A stretch of 28,100 nucleotides of DNA from Parashewanella sp049608225 (lineage in GTDB: Bacteria > Pseudomonadota > Gammaproteobacteria > Enterobacterales > Shewanellaceae): NCBI GenBank assembly GCA_049608225.1, contig JBMYXI010000038.1:1-28100 (forward strand), in the 5' to 3' direction. A program made the position numbers and the translations under genes. The notes under the pieces are model-generated. The model worked only from the letters and a program-made list of their open reading frames with translations, was not told the DNA's origin and made no database searches. This document shows positions 1-8,151 of this stretch, piece by piece (positions within the stretch are counted from its first letter, which is position 1; each line of letters begins with the position of its first letter).

Positions 1-813
1 CTTGATTATCAAGACTACCCAATTAAAGCCGCTGAACTTGCATCAATGAATCGCCGTACTCTGGGTATAGGTGTAATTAACTTTGCAAATTATCTTGCAA
101 AAAATAACATGAAGTATTCTGATGGTAGCGCCAATAATTTAACCCATAAGACCTTTGAAGCAATTCAATACTACCTATTGCAAGCTTCAATGAATTTGGC
201 AAAAGAATATGGTGCATGTCCATTATTTAATGAGACAACATACTCGAAAGGTATCTTACCGATTGATACTTACAAGCGTGATCTCGACAAAGTATGTAAT
301 GAACAATTACACCTTGACTGGGAAGCGTTAAGACAACAGATTAAGACTCATGGTTTACGTAACTCAACCTTGTCTGCATTAATGCCGTCTGAGACATCAT
401 CACAGATCTCAAATGCGACCAATGGTATTGAGCCTCCACGTGGATTGATCAGCGTTAAAGCAAGTAAAGATGGTCAATTAAAGCAAGTTGTACCTGATTT
501 TGACGAGTTGAAAAATAAGTACGAATTGCTATGGAACATGCCAAGTAACGACGGTTACTTGCAGTTAGTCGGAATTATGCAGAAATTTATCGATCAGGCA
601 ATTTCAGCCAATACCAACTATGATCCAGTAAAATTTGACGATCAAAAAGTGCCAATGAAGGTGTTGTTAAAAGATTTATTGACCGCGTACAAGTTAGGCG
701 TAAAAACTTTGTATTATCATAACACTCGCGACGGTGCTTCTGATCAGCTTGATGAAATAACCAGTGTTGAAGCTGAAGACGATGGATGCGCAGGTGGCGC
801 CTGTAAGATATAA
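1..813 (+). CDS. nrdA: Class Ia ribonucleoside-diphosphate reductase, alpha subunit (3' part; gene starts before the window)
   Basis: This is the C-terminal 270 residues of NrdA, the large subunit that reduces ribonucleoside diphosphates to deoxy forms in the cytoplasm together with NrdB. The reading frame is open from base 1, so the start and the active-site cysteines further upstream lie outside the window. The match to E. coli NrdA is close throughout: the NRRTLGIGVINFA block, the substrate-phosphate loop LMPSETSSQ, the NATNGIEPPRG segment, the adjacent tyrosines of the radical-transfer path (LYYHNTRDG, equivalent to Tyr730/Tyr731), and the C-terminal redox pair in GCAGGACKI (equivalent to Cys754/Cys759). 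nrdB follows after 86 bases on the same strand, so the genes are very likely co-transcribed. The regulatory N-terminal ATP cone cannot be judged from this fragment. Confidence 0.97.
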   Translation, partial: LDYQDYPIKAAELASMNRRTLGIGVINFANYLAKNNMKYSDGSANNLTHKTFEAIQYYLLQASMNLAKEYGACPLFNETTYSKGILPIDTYKRDLDKVCNEQLHLDWEALRQQIKTHGLRNSTLSALMPSETSSQISNATNGIEPPRGLISVKASKDGQLKQVVPDFDELKNKYELLWNMPSNDGYLQLVGIMQKFIDQAISANTNYDPVKFDDQKVPMKVLLKDLLTAYKLGVKTLYYHNTRDGASDQLDEITSVEAEDDGCAGGACKI

Positions 814-830
814 CTCACGGTATTGAGTTA
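811..830 (+). other. Stem-loop overlapping the nrdA stop codon
   Basis: TAACTCA (811-817) and TGAGTTA (824-830) form a perfect 7-bp stem with a 6-base loop; the first three bases are the nrdA stop codon. No T-run follows, so it does not look like an intrinsic terminator. It may be a mRNA end or stability structure inside the nrdAB transcript; the role is inferred. Confidence 0.4.
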
Positions 831-860
831 CACTTAAACTAAACTAAATTGGATGGTTTT

Positions 861-876
861 GGGGACTCAAGTCCCC
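861..876 (+). other. GC-rich hairpin just upstream of nrdB
   Basis: GGGGAC (861-866) pairs with GTCCCC (871-876) around a TCAA loop. It lies 23 bases before the nrdB start and is followed by TCTC rather than a T-run. With the stem-loop at 811-830 it gives two hairpins in 86 bases between nrdA and nrdB, which could tune the relative expression of the subunits by processing or attenuation (inference). Confidence 0.4.
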
Positions 877-899
877 TCTCATAACAGCAGAAAATAATC

Positions 900-2030
900 A
901 TGGCTTATACAACTTTTTGTCAAACACCGAATGATGCAACCAAAGAACCGATGTTTTTCGGGCAACCGGTTAACGTTGCTCGTTACGATCAACAAAAATT
1001 CGAGGTTTTCGAAAAACTCATCGAAAAGCAACTGTCTTTCTTTTGGCGACCAGAAGAAGTCGATGTAAGTCGTGATAAAATTGACTACGCAGCTCTGCCT
1101 GATCATGAAAAGCACATTTTCATTTCGAACTTGAAATACCAAACCTTATTAGATTCGATTCAAGGCCGTTCACCTAATGTCGCCTTTTTGCCTTTAGTGT
1201 CGATTCCTGAGCTTGAAACATGGATTGAAACATGGTCATTTTCGGAAACGATCCATAGCCGTTCATACACCCATATTATTCGTAATATTGTTAATGACCC
1301 ATCATTGGTGTTTGATGACATCGTCACTAATGAAGAAATTCTCAAACGTGCAACCGATATTGCAGCTTATTATGACCATTTAATCAAACTCACTCAGGTT
1401 TATGATTTATTTGGTGAAGGCACTCACAATATTAACGGCGAATCGATCACGGTTAATTTACGTGAACTTAAAAAAGCACTTTATCTGTGCATGATGTCAG
1501 TCAATGCCCTCGAAGCGATTCGTTTCTACGTGAGTTTTGCCTGTTCATTTGCTTTCGCAGAAAGAAAACTAATGGAAGGTAATGCTAAAATTATTCGCTT
1601 GATCGCTCGTGACGAAGCCTTACACCTTAACGGCACTCAGCACATTTTAACCATTATGCAATCTGGTAAAGATGATCCTGAAATGGCGGAAATTGCCGCA
1701 GAATGTGAGCAAGAAGCTTACGATTTATTTTATAAAGCAGCTGAACAAGAAAAAGAATGGGCTAAGTACTTGTTTAAAGATGGCTCAATGATTGGCATGA
1801 ATGAGCAAATTTTATGTCAGTATGTTGAATACATCACCAATCAGCGTATGAAAGCAGTTGGCCTATCTCAACCATACCCAGAGCGTAGCAATCCGCTGCC
1901 GTGGATGAAAAACTGGCTAGAAAGTGATGCTGTTCAAGTTGCTCCTCAAGAAGTGGAAGTTTCTTCTTATCTAGTAGGTCAAATTGACGCAGCAATCGAT
2001 GAAAGTGAGTTTGAAGACTTTGATCTTTAA
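900..2030 (+). CDS. nrdB: Class Ia ribonucleoside-diphosphate reductase, beta subunit
   Basis: NrdB carries the diiron-tyrosyl radical cofactor that starts catalysis in NrdA. The protein has 376 residues, the usual length. The cofactor residues sit exactly one position later than in E. coli numbering, which omits Met1: Asp85, Glu116, His119 and the radical Tyr123 (segment SETIHSRSYTHI), with the later iron ligands in EAIRFYVSFA and RDEALHLNGT. The C-terminal tail, which docks into NrdA, is acidic and ends in FEDFDL. The ATG at 900 gives the family N-terminus MAYTTF; the Shine-Dalgarno is weak (CAGCAGAAAATAATC before ATG). The 3' end overlaps the ferredoxin gene, forming the conserved nrdA-nrdB-yfaE operon. 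Confidence 0.98.
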   Translation: MAYTTFCQTPNDATKEPMFFGQPVNVARYDQQKFEVFEKLIEKQLSFFWRPEEVDVSRDKIDYAALPDHEKHIFISNLKYQTLLDSIQGRSPNVAFLPLVSIPELETWIETWSFSETIHSRSYTHIIRNIVNDPSLVFDDIVTNEEILKRATDIAAYYDHLIKLTQVYDLFGEGTHNINGESITVNLRELKKALYLCMMSVNALEAIRFYVSFACSFAFAERKLMEGNAKIIRLIARDEALHLNGTQHILTIMQSGKDDPEMAEIAAECEQEAYDLFYKAAEQEKEWAKYLFKDGSMIGMNEQILCQYVEYITNQRMKAVGLSQPYPERSNPLPWMKNWLESDAVQVAPQEVEVSSYLVGQIDAAIDESEFEDFDL

Positions 2031-2316
2031 GAAAGCGCCTATTGTCAGCCTGCAAGGTAAGCCTATATTGCTTTTTGATAAGCAAACGACTTTACTCGAT
2101 GCATTAGAACAAAAAGAAATCGAAACCTTTTCTGAATGCCGTAGCGGATTTTGCGGTGCTTGTAAGACGAAAATTAACAGTGGCTCAGTGAAGTACCTTC
2201 ACGAGCCATTAGCTGTGCTCAGCACTGATGAATGTCTGCCCTGCTGTTGTATTCCTGATACCGATCTTGATTTAGACTTGTCGATGAACACGGTAGCTAT
2301 CAGCGAACAGCGATAA
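1999..2316 (+). CDS. yfaE: 2Fe-2S ferredoxin maintaining the NrdB cofactor
   Basis: This is a small plant-type [2Fe-2S] ferredoxin. In E. coli, YfaE supplies electrons to rebuild the diferric-tyrosyl cofactor of NrdB, and it is encoded next to nrdB as here. The cluster motif is plain: CRSGFCGAC (C-x4-C-x2-C) followed about 30 residues later by CLPCCC. The start is uncertain. The frame is open back to a TTG at 1984; the ATG at 1999 gives 105 residues and overlaps the nrdB end by 32 bases; a TTG at 2017, with GTGAG seven bases upstream, would give a length closer to other YfaE proteins. Whichever is used, translation is probably coupled to nrdB. The gene ends 8 bases from the convergent deoD end, with no clear terminator. 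Confidence 0.9.
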   Translation: MKVSLKTLIFKKAPIVSLQGKPILLFDKQTTLLDALEQKEIETFSECRSGFCGACKTKINSGSVKYLHEPLAVLSTDECLPCCCIPDTDLDLDLSMNTVAISEQR

Positions 2317-2324
2317 ACAAATTG

Positions 2325-3026
2325 CTAACCTACCGTTTCTAACGCTAACTTCATCATGTTATTAAAACCGTTTTGACGCTCTTCACTAGTGGTTTCTTCA
2401 CCGGTGATCACGTGATCTGAAATGGTTAATATGCTAAGCGCTTGCACCTTATGTTCCATCGCTATGGTGTACAGTGCTGCCGTTTCCATTTCTACCGCCA
2501 GTATGTTCATTTTCTTTAATGCTGGGATCAAGTTGGGATCAGTACCGTAAAATAAATCATTAGTAAATACATTACCAAATTTCACATCAATACCTAACCT
2601 CTGGGATTGCTGACGACAAGCAAATGCAAGTTCAAAATTTGGAGTTGCTGGGCAATCGTAATTAGCAAATTTACTGCGATTTGTCAGTGAAGCGGTTCCG
2701 GCTCCTGTAGCAACAATGATGTCACGCACGTTGGCATCCATTGCAATACCACCCGCGCTTCCAACTCTTATCAAGGTTTTCACACCATAAACCGTCACCA
2801 GTTCATGGGCATATATCGACATCGACGGGATCCCCATGCCAGTACCCATTACTGATATTCTTTTGCCATTATAAGTCCCCGTGTACCCCAACATATTACG
2901 AACATCGGTCACTAATTTTGCATTTTCAAGATAGTTGTCAGCAATGTATTTTGCTCGTAGCGGATCACCGGGTAATAAAACAACTTCAGCGAAATCATCG
3001 TGTTTGGCATTAATATGTGGTGTCAT
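2325..3026 (-). CDS. deoD: Purine nucleoside phosphorylase, DeoD type
   Basis: This enzyme cleaves purine (deoxy)nucleosides with phosphate to the base and (deoxy)ribose-1-phosphate for salvage in the cytoplasm. The 233-residue protein aligns with the E. coli hexameric PNP with the same residue numbers for the key sites: His4 and Arg43, the phosphate-binding Arg24 and Arg87, Glu179-Met180-Glu181 for the ribose, Ser203-Asp204 (the catalytic acid, in ISDHV) and Arg217. The ATG at 3026 has GGAG seven bases upstream. In enterobacteria deoD ends the deoCABD operon; here it stands alone, divergent from a Crp/Fnr regulator, with a palindrome between them that could be its operator. Confidence 0.96.
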   Translation of the reverse strand: MTPHINAKHDDFAEVVLLPGDPLRAKYIADNYLENAKLVTDVRNMLGYTGTYNGKRISVMGTGMGIPSMSIYAHELVTVYGVKTLIRVGSAGGIAMDANVRDIIVATGAGTASLTNRSKFANYDCPATPNFELAFACRQQSQRLGIDVKFGNVFTNDLFYGTDPNLIPALKKMNILAVEMETAALYTIAMEHKVQALSILTISDHVITGEETTSEERQNGFNNMMKLALETVG

Positions 3027-3085
3027 TATGTATCTCCAACTGCATTAAATTGCGTTGATGATAAATGGTTGAATAGTTAATTAAG

Positions 3086-3099
3086 AGGACATTTGTCCT
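3086..3099. promoter_or_regulatory. Candidate operator palindrome between deoD and the Crp/Fnr-like gene
   Basis: AGGACA-TT-TGTCCT is a perfect 14-bp inverted repeat in the 146-bp divergent intergenic region, 60 bases from the deoD start and 74 bases from the regulator start. A two-fold site of this size fits a dimeric helix-turn-helix regulator such as the adjacent Crp/Fnr protein. It is not the CRP (TGTGA-N6-TCACA) or FNR (TTGAT-N4-ATCAA) consensus. Function is inferred from position only. Confidence 0.5.
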
Positions 3100-3172
3100 A
3101 AATGGTAATTTTTAAATCCGGATACGTTATCATCACAATATAGGTTACAGTGCTATAAACGAGAAAAGTTCG

Positions 3173-3838
3173 ATGTTAATTCATGAAAGTGTAAAAGGGT
3201 TAAATAAATTAATCTCAAAACTGAATACACTGGATTTAAAACAACAAGATTTTACTGAAAATGAGTTTATCGTGCGCAAAGGTGAGTCATTACAGCATTT
3301 CTATTGGCAAACATCAGTATCTTCAAGCAACACTGCCATTCAGTATATTGCTGAAAATGGACGAAACATACTGTTTCCGTCTCAAAATGGTGAACATCGC
3401 TTTTACGGTGAAATTGAAACCATCACATCGGATCCACACCTTTTTGATGTTATTGCATTAGAGCCAATATCGTTGAAAGTTGTACCAACCTCTATATTAC
3501 TAGAGCTGATGCGGCAAGAACCTGACGTTGCGATTTGGTTTGCCAATATGGTCACTAAACGCTATCAACAAGTCGTAGAAACGTCATTTTCATTTTTATT
3601 ACATTCACATGCTATCAATATTGCTGCTGACATTCATTTCAAGCACAAAAATCAGCAGCCACTTTTTTGTTTCAAAAAACAAGCAGACGAAGCTGCGAGA
3701 TTTGGTTGTTCTGAAAGGGTTTATCGACGCGTGCTCAACCAATTGGTTCAATTAGAAATTTTGCAAAAATCAAAGTCAACGTATCTTTTAATAAATGCTG
3801 ATAAGCTGACTCGATTTTTGGCTAATAGCCAACAGTAA
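3173..3838 (+). CDS. Crp/Fnr-family transcription regulator, YeiL-like
   Basis: A 221-residue regulator with a Crp/Fnr layout: an N-terminal beta-roll sensor (about residues 20-115, including ENGRNILFPS and YGEIETIT, which resemble E. coli YeiL), a long dimerisation helix (about 115-150) and a C-terminal winged helix-turn-helix (QADEAARFGCSERVYRRVLNQL, about 168-190). I see no N-terminal cysteine cluster like that of FNR and no obvious full cAMP pocket, so the signal is unknown. The gene is divergent from deoD; in E. coli yeiL also lies beside a nucleoside-utilisation gene (rihB), so a role in nucleoside salvage is a reasonable guess. It converges with fadH, with 3 bases between the stops. 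The start ATG at 3173 has a weak GAGAAAAG upstream. Confidence 0.75.
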   Translation: MLIHESVKGLNKLISKLNTLDLKQQDFTENEFIVRKGESLQHFYWQTSVSSSNTAIQYIAENGRNILFPSQNGEHRFYGEIETITSDPHLFDVIALEPISLKVVPTSILLELMRQEPDVAIWFANMVTKRYQQVVETSFSFLLHSHAINIAADIHFKHKNQQPLFCFKKQADEAARFGCSERVYRRVLNQLVQLEILQKSKSTYLLINADKLTRFLANSQQ

Positions 3839-3841
3839 AAA

Positions 3842-5854
3842 TTAAATCCTTGCCGCTAATTCCGCGCCCTGCTTGATAGCACGCTTGGCATCAAGCTCTG
3901 CCGCAACATCAACGCCGCCAATTAAATGAAACGGTTTACCTGATTGTTCCAAGCTTGCAACGAGTGCCTTGTTTGACTCTTGACCTGCACAAATAACCAC
4001 ATGCTCAACATTCAGCACTTCTGGTTTGCCATCAATTGAAATATGCAATCCGTCATTATCGACTTTGGTATAGCTTACGCCTGTTTTCGAAATCACTTTA
4101 TGCTGTTTTAATACTGCTCGGTGGATCCAGCCGGTGGTTTTGCCTAACCCTTTACCCACTTTAGATGTTTTTCGTTGCAATAAGTAAATCAGTCGCTGTT
4201 CAACTTCAGGCTCTGCTCGTTTAAGTCCGCCCGCTTGTTGGTACTCTTTATCAATACCCCATTTATTTAACCATACATCTGGTTTTAGCGTTATTGAGTC
4301 TGGCTCAGCAAGGTAGTGCGCAATATCAAAACCAATGCCACCTGCGCCAATTAAAGCGACCGATTTACCTATCGTAACTTCACCAGAAAGTACTTGCTGA
4401 TAATTGACGACGTTATCGCGTTCAGCCCCTTCCAAGGATAAAGATCGTGGTACAACGCCTGATGACAATACAATTTCATCAAAATCACCCACATATTCGT
4501 CTACGGTAAAATAGGTATTTAAACGCAATTCAACATGATGCAGTTTTAATTGAGCATAGAAATAACGGATTGTTTCATTGAACTCTTCTTTCCCTGGAAT
4601 CTTGCGTGCCAAATTAAATTGCCCACCAATCTCGCCTTTAACTTCAAACAAGGTTACTTTATGACCTCGTTGAGCCGCATAAACAGCAAAAGCTAATCCC
4701 GCAGGACCTGCACCAACCACGGCCAGTTTCTTAGCTTGCTGTACCTTGTCAAAATTTAATTCTGTTTCATAGCAAGCTCTTGGATTAACTAGGCAAGTTG
4801 CACGCTTTAATTGAAAGCTATGATCCAAACAAGCTTGATTACAACCAATACAGGTATTAATTAATTGTGCTTGATCCTTTTGTGCTTTATTAACAAATTC
4901 AGCATCGGCTAAAAACGGTCGCGCCATTGACACCATATCGGCTTGGCCGCTGGCAATAATGTGCTCACCAATTTCAGGTGTATTAATGCGATTGGTTGCT
5001 ACCAAAGGAACTGTAACTTCGCCTTTTAACCGTTCAGTTACCCAGCTAAATCCACCTCTAGGGACACTAGTGGCGATGGTAGGCACTCTGGCCTCATGCC
5101 AGCCAATGCCTGTATTGATAATAGTAACTCCAGCATTTTCAAGCCATTTCGCCAATTGCACCACGTCATCCCACGTAGAGCCATTGTCGACTAAATCAAT
5201 CATCGACAAACGAAATATGATAATGAAATTGCTACCGACTTTAGCACGGATCGCTTTTACGATTTCAAGAGCGAAACGGCAACGGTTTTCAAGTTCGCCA
5301 CCCCAGTCATCGGTGCGAATATTGGTTCGTTTACAAATGAATTGGTTTATCAAATAGCCTTCTGAGCCCATGACCTCTACACCATCGTACCCTGCTTGAG
5401 CAGCTAACTGCGCCGAATTAGCATAATGTTTTATGGTTTTTTTTATTTGCCTCACGGACAGAGGCGACGGCGTAAATGGAGAAATAGGGGATTTAATTTT
5501 ACTCGGCGCAACGGCAAATGGATGGTAGCCGTATCGGCCTGAATGCAACAATTGCATACAAATTTTGCCATCCGCTTTATGGACAGCATCCGTCACTATT
5601 CGATGCTTTTTTACTTGCCAAGGAAAACTTAACTGCGTTGCATGCGGTGCAACCCGTCCACGAAAGTTCGGTGAAATCCCACCGGTAACAATTAAACCTA
5701 CTCCGCCTTGCGCACGTTCTTTATAAAATTGAGCCAGTTTTTCAAAGCCACCTTTCTCTTCTTCTAAACCTGTGTGCATCGAGCCCATTAATACTCGATT
5801 TTTCAACTGAGTAAACCCTAAATCTAACGGTTCTAGTAAGTGTGGATACGGCAT
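3842..5854 (-). CDS. fadH: 2,4-dienoyl-CoA reductase (NADPH)
   Basis: FadH removes double bonds at even positions during beta-oxidation of unsaturated fatty acids, using FMN, FAD and a 4Fe-4S cluster. The 670-residue length matches the family. Domains in order: an OYE-type TIM barrel (about 1-330) with the catalytic Tyr167 (GSEGYLINQ) and His253 (GIGWHEARV); the cluster cysteines 335, 338, 342 and 354 (CIGCNQAC then C); a FAD-binding Rossmann motif VVGAGPAGLA (about 379-388); and a second dinucleotide motif LIGAGGIGFD for NADPH. All key residues are one later than the E. coli numbers, consistent with removal of Met1. The ATG at 5854 follows AAGGATG at good spacing. It is transcribed alone, divergent from sppA; no FadR-like site was recognised. 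Confidence 0.96.
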   Translation of the reverse strand: MPYPHLLEPLDLGFTQLKNRVLMGSMHTGLEEEKGGFEKLAQFYKERAQGGVGLIVTGGISPNFRGRVAPHATQLSFPWQVKKHRIVTDAVHKADGKICMQLLHSGRYGYHPFAVAPSKIKSPISPFTPSPLSVRQIKKTIKHYANSAQLAAQAGYDGVEVMGSEGYLINQFICKRTNIRTDDWGGELENRCRFALEIVKAIRAKVGSNFIIIFRLSMIDLVDNGSTWDDVVQLAKWLENAGVTIINTGIGWHEARVPTIATSVPRGGFSWVTERLKGEVTVPLVATNRINTPEIGEHIIASGQADMVSMARPFLADAEFVNKAQKDQAQLINTCIGCNQACLDHSFQLKRATCLVNPRACYETELNFDKVQQAKKLAVVGAGPAGLAFAVYAAQRGHKVTLFEVKGEIGGQFNLARKIPGKEEFNETIRYFYAQLKLHHVELRLNTYFTVDEYVGDFDEIVLSSGVVPRSLSLEGAERDNVVNYQQVLSGEVTIGKSVALIGAGGIGFDIAHYLAEPDSITLKPDVWLNKWGIDKEYQQAGGLKRAEPEVEQRLIYLLQRKTSKVGKGLGKTTGWIHRAVLKQHKVISKTGVSYTKVDNDGLHISIDGKPEVLNVEHVVICAGQESNKALVASLEQSGKPFHLIGGVDVAAELDAKRAIKQGAELAARI

Positions 5855-6043
5855 GTAAACATCCTTTTTAAACAGTTGATTGAATTTTAATTCTAGCTAA
5901 CATAACCCGACTTATAGCAATCCGCAATAGCGATTAAATCTAGCATTCTTATATGAAAGATAAAATCAGTTACAATTGAGTGGATAGTTATCACCATAGA
6001 AATCAGTTAGCATGAAGGATATGAAATAATAAAGGGAGTGGGC

Positions 6044-7897
6044 ATGTCCACAAAAAAACCATTAACAACAAAGAACACTTTAAAATTGATATGGAACGTC
6101 ATCAATTTCATTCGTCAATTAGTAATTAACATTGTCTTTTTTCCACTGTTACTTATTGCGCTTATCGGCATCATCGTTGCTATGTCTACCAGTGACGAAA
6201 TCAAAGTCGAAAACGGCAGCGCTTTGCTGCTCAACATCAGTGGGCAAGTTGTCGATCAAAAAAGACCTGTTGATCCGATTGAAGCCGCAATCAATGAAAG
6301 TCGTGGACATTCTGTCGCCAGCGAAGTGCTATTGTCAGACATTATTTACGTGATCAACAATGCCGCTCAAGATAAACGCATTAAAAGTATCGTGTTAGAT
6401 ACCTCTGGTTTAACCCATGCTGGCGTCAGTAAACTGGAATCCATTGGTCAAGCGCTAACTAATTTTAAAAAACAGGGCAAAACCATTATTGCCAATGCAA
6501 ATTTTTATAATCAGCAGCAATACCTACTTGCCAGTTATGCCGACAAAATTTATCTAAACCCTCAAGGTGCGGTAATGCTAGAAGGGTTAAGCCGCTACAC
6601 CCAGTTTTTTAAATCGGCTTTAGATAAACTAAAAATTAAGACCCATATTTTCCGTGTCGGCACCTTCAAGTCGGCCGTTGAGCCTTTTATGCGTGATGAC
6701 ATGTCACCTGCGGCAAAAGAAGCGAATCAACAGTTGCTCAGTGATATTTGGGGAAGTTACGAGCATATTGTTGCTCACAATCGCCAAGTAAAAACAGATC
6801 AGCTTGTACTCTCACCAGAAAAAGCATTAATCGAACTTGAAAAAGTAAACGGTGATGCTGCGCAAATGGCGCTCAACCTCAACTTTGTCGACGCTTTGCT
6901 TACACCCGAACAATTTCGTATCGCTATGATCAAAGAATTTGGTATCGGCAGCAGCAAGCATAATTACAACTCCATAAACTTTAACGATTATTTATCACTA
7001 GTTAAGCCAAAACATAAAGTTGTACTCGGTGACGCTATTGGTGTCATCGTCGCTAAAGGCACCATTTTGAATGGCAGTCAGCCTGCTGGTGATATTGGCG
7101 GTAAAAGTACTTCTGACTTATTAAGAGATGCACGCTTTGATAACCAAATAAAAGCGGTAGTTTTGCGAGTTGACAGCCCCGGTGGCAGTGCCTTTGCCTC
7201 TGAACAAATTCGTCAAGAATTATTAGCGTTAAAACAAGCAGGCAAACCTGTTGTTGTGAGCATGGGCACCTATGCCGCCTCAGGTGGCTACTGGATTTCC
7301 GCCAGTGCTGATTACATTTATGCCACACCAACCACACTAACCGGCTCGATTGGTATTTTTGGTTTACTCACGACTTTTGAAGACTCACTTGCTGAGTTAG
7401 GTGTGCATAGCGACGGTGTGAGTACATCGAAATGGGCTGGGTTTTCACCGGTTCGTGGTATCGCACCAGAGCTTAAGGCTGTTATTCAACGTCAAGTTGA
7501 ACGTGGTTACCATGAGTTCATTTCTTTAGTTGCTAAAGAACGAAATATGACCTTAGAGCAAGTTGATAAGATTGCACAAGGTCGAGTTTGGAGTGGTCAA
7601 GCCGCATTAAAACTAGGGTTAGTTGACGAACTTGGTGATATGGACGATGCCATTACTAAAGCTGCCCAGCTTGCCAAATTAACCGACTACGACACCCAAG
7701 TTATAGAGAAAAAGCTGTCTGCTGAAGAATTATTAATGCAAGAGTTATTTGCATCAGTGGTTTCTTACCTACCACACAGCTCAGTTAAAACGAGTGTGTT
7801 AGAAACGTTATTAAGTCAGTGGAGCAATACTATCGAGCAAATTCAACAATTCGACGACCCACAAAATCTATATCTGTTCTGCGAACAATGTAGATAA
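6044..7897 (+). CDS. sppA: Signal peptide peptidase / protease IV
   Basis: SppA is an inner-membrane serine protease facing the periplasm that degrades cleaved signal peptides. A single membrane segment (about residues 25-48) anchors the protein, followed by two tandem ClpP-like domains. The catalytic pair is split between them: Lys209 in RVGTFKSAVEPF and a Ser near 413 in GTYAASGGYW. Choosing the ATG at 6044 makes the lysine exactly 209 as in E. coli and gives 617 residues; an in-frame GTG two codons earlier (6038) lies inside the GGGAG ribosome-binding site and is less likely. sppA next to ansA is also the E. coli order. A stem-loop at 7909-7940 follows, so the two genes may be separate units. 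Confidence 0.96.
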   Translation: MSTKKPLTTKNTLKLIWNVINFIRQLVINIVFFPLLLIALIGIIVAMSTSDEIKVENGSALLLNISGQVVDQKRPVDPIEAAINESRGHSVASEVLLSDIIYVINNAAQDKRIKSIVLDTSGLTHAGVSKLESIGQALTNFKKQGKTIIANANFYNQQQYLLASYADKIYLNPQGAVMLEGLSRYTQFFKSALDKLKIKTHIFRVGTFKSAVEPFMRDDMSPAAKEANQQLLSDIWGSYEHIVAHNRQVKTDQLVLSPEKALIELEKVNGDAAQMALNLNFVDALLTPEQFRIAMIKEFGIGSSKHNYNSINFNDYLSLVKPKHKVVLGDAIGVIVAKGTILNGSQPAGDIGGKSTSDLLRDARFDNQIKAVVLRVDSPGGSAFASEQIRQELLALKQAGKPVVVSMGTYAASGGYWISASADYIYATPTTLTGSIGIFGLLTTFEDSLAELGVHSDGVSTSKWAGFSPVRGIAPELKAVIQRQVERGYHEFISLVAKERNMTLEQVDKIAQGRVWSGQAALKLGLVDELGDMDDAITKAAQLAKLTDYDTQVIEKKLSAEELLMQELFASVVSYLPHSSVKTSVLETLLSQWSNTIEQIQQFDDPQNLYLFCEQCR

Positions 7898-7908
7898 ATT
7901 AATTGAAG

Positions 7909-7940
7909 CCACTAAGAGCAACCTCTGTTGTTCTTAGTGG
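7909..7940 (+). terminator. Stem-loop downstream of sppA, possible terminator
   Basis: A 14-bp stem (7909-7922 with 7927-7940, one G-U pair) encloses a CTCT loop, 11 bases after the sppA stop. It is strong, but the bases after it (TCATTAG) are not a T-run, so termination may need Rho or it may protect the 3' end. The remaining sequence up to the ansA start holds only a TATAAT at 8020-8025 without a convincing -35. Confidence 0.55.
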
Positions 7941-8151
7941 TCATTAGAATAAATTCACTCACTCTCAATTGCCACACAATTAACGCCCCATAGCAGTCAT
8001 TTTGCTTTTAATAAACCAATATAATGTGTAATGACCGACTATAAAAACAATCCTGCACCCTAGTTTAATCAAGATTGTTAATAAATATTGCTCCTTTTAT
8101 TCATGCTGGCGTAAAATTCACATAACTCTTTTTTACAGCACTTCGTATCAC

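Noticed and set aside
879..1142. Minus-strand reading frame opposite nrdB, and similar frames opposite deoD, fadH, mfd and sdaA
   Set aside because: They lie fully within well-conserved genes in other frames and their products resemble no protein; they are shadows.
6038..6043. GTG start for sppA two codons upstream
   Set aside because: The GTG overlaps the ribosome-binding site, and the ATG at 6044 makes the catalytic lysine residue 209 as in E. coli.
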